From assembly GCA_019412865.1 (NCBI GenBank), contig DXOJ01000442.1, forward strand, positions 1-9,755: a stretch of 9,755 bases of DNA, read 5' to 3'. Below are positions 6,271-9,755 of this stretch, one piece after another. The position numbers and the translations under genes are program-made. The DNA is from Bacteroides sp. (GTDB taxonomy: Bacteria; Bacteroidota; Bacteroidia; Bacteroidales; Bacteroidaceae). How positions within the stretch are numbered: the stretch's first letter is position 1; every line of letters starts with the position of its first letter. Under the pieces are notes generated by a model. That model had not been told where the DNA came from, did not search any database, and saw only the letters and a list, made by a program, of their open reading frames with translations.

Positions 6271-7245
6271 ATGAAAAACATGTATTTAACAGTAGTACTA
6301 GGAATACTGGTTCTCACCGGATGCAACAGCAATGAATATGGTGGACCAGATACCCCTGGTGCAAAAGCTGAAATCTGGGGAAGTATAAGCAGTCCTCAAA
6401 CACGCTACCACGGCTCCATGTGGGGTCAGGGAGAATGTATAGGTGTATCCGTTACCGGAGGGGATACAGGAAGCACTAATATCTTATATCAATGCTCCGG
6501 AGAAAACGAACAACTTTTTACTGCTGTAGGTGACCATAATGATATTTATATCAAAGGAAATGGTAAAGTCTCACTGACTGCATATCACCCTTACACCGGT
6601 ATCAACGGTACAGCAGGAGGGCTTGTTACAGTAGACACCAAAAGTGAAAATCAAACCGCAACTAATCAACTCAATATCGATTGGTTGTTTGCCGAAGCCA
6701 CTACTACCCGAAGTAATCCTCTGATCAATTTTCAATTTACACATCAACTGAGCCAACTTAGCTTGATTTTCAAAAATAAAGATGAGAGTAAACCCGAAAA
6801 TGTTTCTTACACTTTAAAAGGATTTATCACAAAGGGATTCTTCAACACCTCAAATGGCACAACCTCTTTAGGAACAGAAAGCGAAGATGTAAGTGTACTA
6901 GTGAATGACAATACATCAATAACTTCGACATTAATTTTATTACCTCAAGAAGTAGTACAAACTACAATAGAAGTGGTAGCCGATGGGGTTTTTTATGAGA
7001 AAACAATAGATAATATAACATTAGAAAGCAATAGAAGACACCTATACACGGTTACTCTGGGAGGAGAAGGAGAAAATCCTAGTATTACCATCACAGAAAG
7101 TGGCATCACAGATTGGCAACCTGGTAATGGAGAAAATATTAACTCTACAACTGATGCTCCTGAAACAGATACCGCTTTTGATTCTTCCTATTGGAATAAC
7201 TCAGGTGAGACACAAGATATAAAATCGCAATCAACCGAAAAATAA
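6271..7245 (+). CDS. Fimbrillin-family (Mfa-like) lipoprotein
   Basis: The 324-residue product has a lipoprotein signal peptide (MKNMYLTVVLGILVLTGC, lipobox LTGC, Cys18), so it should be lipidated and carried to the outer membrane. Residues 44-59 hold the hallmark of Bacteroides Mfa_like_1/fimbrillin proteins: a TR pair, then W-x-x-G-[DE]-x-IGVSV (here GECIGVSV at 54-61). Later come the family's AYHPY and FQFTHQLSQLSL strings, and a C-terminal ITDWQPG strand. Proteins of this family are subunits or anchors of type V-like pili, or free surface lipoproteins. After ITDW the protein ends in about 40 residues rich in Ser, Thr, Asp and Glu with no clear fold, which is somewhat unusual. It is first in a three-gene operon, with 52 bp to the next gene. 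Whether it polymerises cannot be told from sequence. Confidence 0.85.
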   Translation: MKNMYLTVVLGILVLTGCNSNEYGGPDTPGAKAEIWGSISSPQTRYHGSMWGQGECIGVSVTGGDTGSTNILYQCSGENEQLFTAVGDHNDIYIKGNGKVSLTAYHPYTGINGTAGGLVTVDTKSENQTATNQLNIDWLFAEATTTRSNPLINFQFTHQLSQLSLIFKNKDESKPENVSYTLKGFITKGFFNTSNGTTSLGTESEDVSVLVNDNTSITSTLILLPQEVVQTTIEVVADGVFYEKTIDNITLESNRRHLYTVTLGGEGENPSITITESGITDWQPGNGENINSTTDAPETDTAFDSSYWNNSGETQDIKSQSTEK

Positions 7246-7297
7246 AAATAAGGAAATATTTTCCCTCATTTCTAATAAATATAAAAAACAAGAAGAT

Positions 7298-8884
7298 ATG
7301 AAACGAAATATATTTGTATATACAATAGCACTCGCATGCTCTTTACTTATAGCGGCATGTTCACAAGACGAGAACATTACTCTTTCAAACAATGATAAAA
7401 ATAAGATTCTAATTAATATCACAGATAAAGCTATATATAATAGTAGCAAAACCCGTGCAACAACAGATGAAACATATAAAACAACATTCGAAAACGAAGA
7501 TCAGATAGGTTTGTTCGCCGTTAAAAATGGAGAAATTGCAGGCTCAATTAATAATGTATGCCTAATTTACAACAAGACTCACGATGTATGGATACCTGCA
7601 AATGGCTCTTTATTTTATAGCAGCGAACTGGAAGGAGCCACTTATTATGCATATTATCCTTATAAAGAGGAAGTTAGCAATTCTTTTAAAGCATCCATTG
7701 AAAACCCTTTTGCAGAAATCATAAGTAACTGGAAGATAGGTGCTAATATGAGTGGAAGTGAATATACCCAATATGACTTGATGACAGGCTCTGCAGAAGC
7801 TGAACTATCCGGTAAGAATTACTCACTCAATCTAACATTAGAACATCAAATGGCAATGGTAGTTATTCAGTTACCGTCCACCACATATGAATTTACAAAC
7901 CAAGGAACAACAATAGCTCCATACAACATTCCTGCTGCTAATCCAACATTCAAGCTAACCAAAGGAGAAAGTGAGAATATAGAAGTGCAACCATATTATG
8001 AACCAAGCACAGATAAATATCGCTTATTGATAAACCCTACAACTACTTATAAAATAAATGGCACTTTCATTTCAAGCGAGAACAAGCAGTACGAAATCGC
8101 AATTACAGGAATAGAAAAAGGAACATACGCACCATACACTGTTGATGGTGGAACAAAGAAAATACAGCACGAACTGAAGATTGGAGATTTCTATTGTGCA
8201 GATGGCACTTTAATTAAAGCAGATCAAGATTTAGAATCAGAAGATAAAACCAAAATCATTGGGGTCATTTATCAAATAGGGACCACTGAAGCTATAAGAA
8301 AAGACTATCCTGAATGTACGCACGCACTGGTATACGCATTAAAACGTAACGAAGGAACCGGACAAAGATGGGGAACCGTATCCAGTGTTAGCAATAAGAC
8401 ATGGTATACAGACATTCTTCCTGCACCAGTCGGTACAAGTTCAGTCAACGGGCAAAAAATTCCAAATGAAGAAGAGTTTTCAAATACTGGCTACCAAGAT
8501 ACCAAAGCATGGTTAAATTCAGACATCGCTGTTGTTGGAGCAGATATCAACTCTGTTGTAAAAGAGAAACTTTCCAGCTATTCAGTCCAGGCTCCATCAT
8601 TCACGACCGGTTGGTATGTTCCATCAGTCAAAGAGCTACTTATCATACAAGAGCAAAATACCACTATCTCAAGCAGCTTAACCAAAGCCGATGGAGAAAC
8701 GCTATGGCAGGATTCTTCATGGGAGCGATTAACTTCCGGAAGTGGTTATTGGACATCCACACTACGTAGTGAGTCAACAATATGGGTATATACCGGACTT
8801 AATGAGGAAGGACATCGAGAAAAGAATTATCTTGCCCTCAATCTAAAAACAAATTCATACTACCGCTTCGCACTAGCATTTTAA
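7298..8884 (+). CDS. Fimbrillin-family lipoprotein with C-terminal lectin-like domain
   Basis: The 528-residue product starts with a lipoprotein signal (lipobox IAAC, Cys21). Residues 52-74 show the fimbrillin signature TRAT...F..EDQIGLFA, where family members usually have GDxIGLFA. A YYAYYPY string and a HQMAMVVIQLP strand confirm the Mfa-like N-terminal module. From about residue 295 (IGDFYCADGT) a second domain starts, with IIGVIYQIG, CTHALVYAL, GWYVPSVKEL (438 on) and SGYWTST (482-488). This layout is common at the C-terminus of Bacteroides fimbrillins and resembles DUF1566 or C-type-lectin/FGE-like folds, so it may be a ligand-binding tip domain. The length and two-domain build suit a minor or tip subunit rather than the shaft. 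The ATG follows an AAGAAG stretch. The gap to the next gene is only 25 bp, so the genes are co-transcribed. Confidence 0.85.
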   Translation: MKRNIFVYTIALACSLLIAACSQDENITLSNNDKNKILINITDKAIYNSSKTRATTDETYKTTFENEDQIGLFAVKNGEIAGSINNVCLIYNKTHDVWIPANGSLFYSSELEGATYYAYYPYKEEVSNSFKASIENPFAEIISNWKIGANMSGSEYTQYDLMTGSAEAELSGKNYSLNLTLEHQMAMVVIQLPSTTYEFTNQGTTIAPYNIPAANPTFKLTKGESENIEVQPYYEPSTDKYRLLINPTTTYKINGTFISSENKQYEIAITGIEKGTYAPYTVDGGTKKIQHELKIGDFYCADGTLIKADQDLESEDKTKIIGVIYQIGTTEAIRKDYPECTHALVYALKRNEGTGQRWGTVSSVSNKTWYTDILPAPVGTSSVNGQKIPNEEEFSNTGYQDTKAWLNSDIAVVGADINSVVKEKLSSYSVQAPSFTTGWYVPSVKELLIIQEQNTTISSSLTKADGETLWQDSSWERLTSGSGYWTSTLRSESTIWVYTGLNEEGHREKNYLALNLKTNSYYRFALAF

Positions 8885-8909
8885 CACTTAAAATATCAAG
8901 AATAGCATT

Positions 8910-9686
8910 ATGAAAAAGATTATTTTAATTATCTCATTAATCACCCTTAGTCTGACAGGCAATGCACAGATTATCAAAAACAATCTCCTTGATGGATATA
9001 AAACCGGAGACAAGTTAGAGAAATCGGCATATATTGAGCCTAAAGCAATGATTCAAGAAAATACTTGGTGTGCTGCCTATACTAAAGATCCCAAAGCAGC
9101 AACAACATCAAGTCCCATAATTGGAAAAGAACTAAGTTACCCCGAATATCAGGAAGGTGGTCCATCCATACAATTCGGATTTGAGGATGGGATAAAAGGG
9201 ACACGTTCCAGTGTGTATTCTATGACATCATCCGGCAAAACATACCGGCAAGGTAGTTATTACCTTGCTTGCCTTGTCAACTTCTCAAAATTAGGAACTA
9301 AAAAACCTAGTGAATTTTTAGCATTAATCGCTAACCATGTAGGCGGTAGTGCACGCGGAAACATATATGCACATCGTAATGAAAATGGCAAGTTAAAATT
9401 CACAGTTGGACTAGGTAAGAATCGTACGGAAGCTCCCAATGAATACGATTTCAAGAAAACCCATTTACTCGTATTAAAAGTAGACTACACTAATAATCGA
9501 GTAGAATTATTCGTAAATCCGTCTTTAAAAGGAGAAGAGGCCCAATCTGATGCCATGGCTAAAGGAGAAGAAGGTGCATTAAAAGCAGGATTAAAAGCAA
9601 TATCTATCAGAAATAACCACACATATCAAGGAAATATTGGAAATATTCGTTTCGCCGGCCGCTGGACCGATATTACTACTAAATAA
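8910..9686 (+). CDS. Secreted protein with probable LamG/concanavalin-like fold
   Basis: The 258-residue product has a clean Sec signal peptide with likely cleavage after GNA (residue 19), leaving Gln20 at the mature N-terminus. There is no lipobox, so it should be periplasmic or surface-released. The mature part opens LLDGYKTGDKLEK and goes on with strands such as SIQFGFEDG, YYLACLVNFSK, LLVLKVDYTNNRVELFVNP and a closing IGNIRFAGRWTD. This string of beta strands, with V-D-Y-x-x-N-x-V-x-L-(F/W)-V-N-P, is typical of LamG/laminin-like jelly rolls in Bacteroides secreted proteins. No glycosidase catalytic pair is recognised. It is last in the fimbrillin operon and may be an accessory adhesin or glycan-binding partner. 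The family call rests on pattern recognition, not a profile search. Confidence 0.7.
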   Translation: MKKIILIISLITLSLTGNAQIIKNNLLDGYKTGDKLEKSAYIEPKAMIQENTWCAAYTKDPKAATTSSPIIGKELSYPEYQEGGPSIQFGFEDGIKGTRSSVYSMTSSGKTYRQGSYYLACLVNFSKLGTKKPSEFLALIANHVGGSARGNIYAHRNENGKLKFTVGLGKNRTEAPNEYDFKKTHLLVLKVDYTNNRVELFVNPSLKGEEAQSDAMAKGEEGALKAGLKAISIRNNHTYQGNIGNIRFAGRWTDITTK

Positions 9687-9744
9687 TACATAATAAGTAG
9701 TTAAGTAGTTATTCATAATTATTTCACATATGTCGAAATTGCAT

Positions 9745-9752
9745 TATCTTTG
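9745..9752 (+). promoter_or_regulatory. Promoter-like -7 box at the right edge
   Basis: TATCTTTG matches TAnnTTTG and lies 59 bases past the last operon gene, so a further plus-strand gene probably starts beyond the window with its own promoter. No clear TTTG -33 box is seen. No good hairpin terminator is visible between 9687 and 9744, so read-through from the operon is possible. That gap also holds a tandem TAAGTAGT pair at 9694-9709. Confidence 0.5.
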
Positions 9753-9755
9753 TCT

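Noticed and set aside
7231..7449. 72-residue minus-strand frame with a hydrophobic start
   Set aside because: It overlaps the signal-peptide region of the second fimbrillin in antisense, and its hydrophobicity mirrors that AT-rich DNA.
1719..9686. Polysaccharide-utilization locus
   Set aside because: The HTCS suggests one, but no SusC TonB-dependent receptor, SusD-like protein, sulfatase or glycoside hydrolase is encoded in the window.
9694..9709. Tandem TAAGTAGT pair after the operon
   Set aside because: Two short copies in AT-rich DNA; no hairpin, no att-site context, so it is not treated as meaningful.

Overview
The window looks like a Bacteroides (Bacteroidota) chromosome. It is AT-rich, its promoters follow the Bacteroides TAnnTTTG form rather than the E. 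coli -35/-10 form, start codons mostly lack a strong Shine-Dalgarno, and the gene content (a one-protein hybrid two-component system plus fimbrillin-family lipoproteins) is typical of gut Bacteroides.

The left 1.7 kb is a decayed or accessory stretch. A minus-strand promoter near 140 fires out of the left edge. Next comes a broken AAA ATPase/DUF4143 gene (369-816, minus), then a gene-poor gap that holds a 22-bp-period palindromic array (1066-1124). After that is a compact one-gene unit with its own promoter, 73-residue exported protein and terminator (1523 to 1165, minus). A remnant of a tRNA-dihydrouridine synthase gene (about 1606-1729, plus) touches the 3' end of the large regulator gene.

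The centre is a 1437-residue hybrid two-component system (HTCS, minus, start at 6032). It has a periplasmic two-propeller sensor, a Y_Y_Y domain, one membrane span, a histidine kinase, a receiver and an AraC-type DNA-binding domain.

The right part is a divergent plus-strand operon of three exported proteins: two fimbrillin-family (Mfa-like) lipoproteins, the second with a C-terminal lectin-like/DUF1566-type domain, and a secreted protein with a probable LamG/concanavalin-like fold. The 238-bp divergent region carries one promoter facing each way. Between them are repeated GGTACAT elements placed where the operon promoter lacks a -33 box, so they are the best candidate for the HTCS binding site.

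The inferred circuit is that the HTCS senses a periplasmic ligand and switches on a surface adhesin or pilus-like operon. No SusC/SusD pair or glycoside hydrolase is visible, which is unusual company for an HTCS. The right edge ends in another promoter-like sequence for a gene outside the window.
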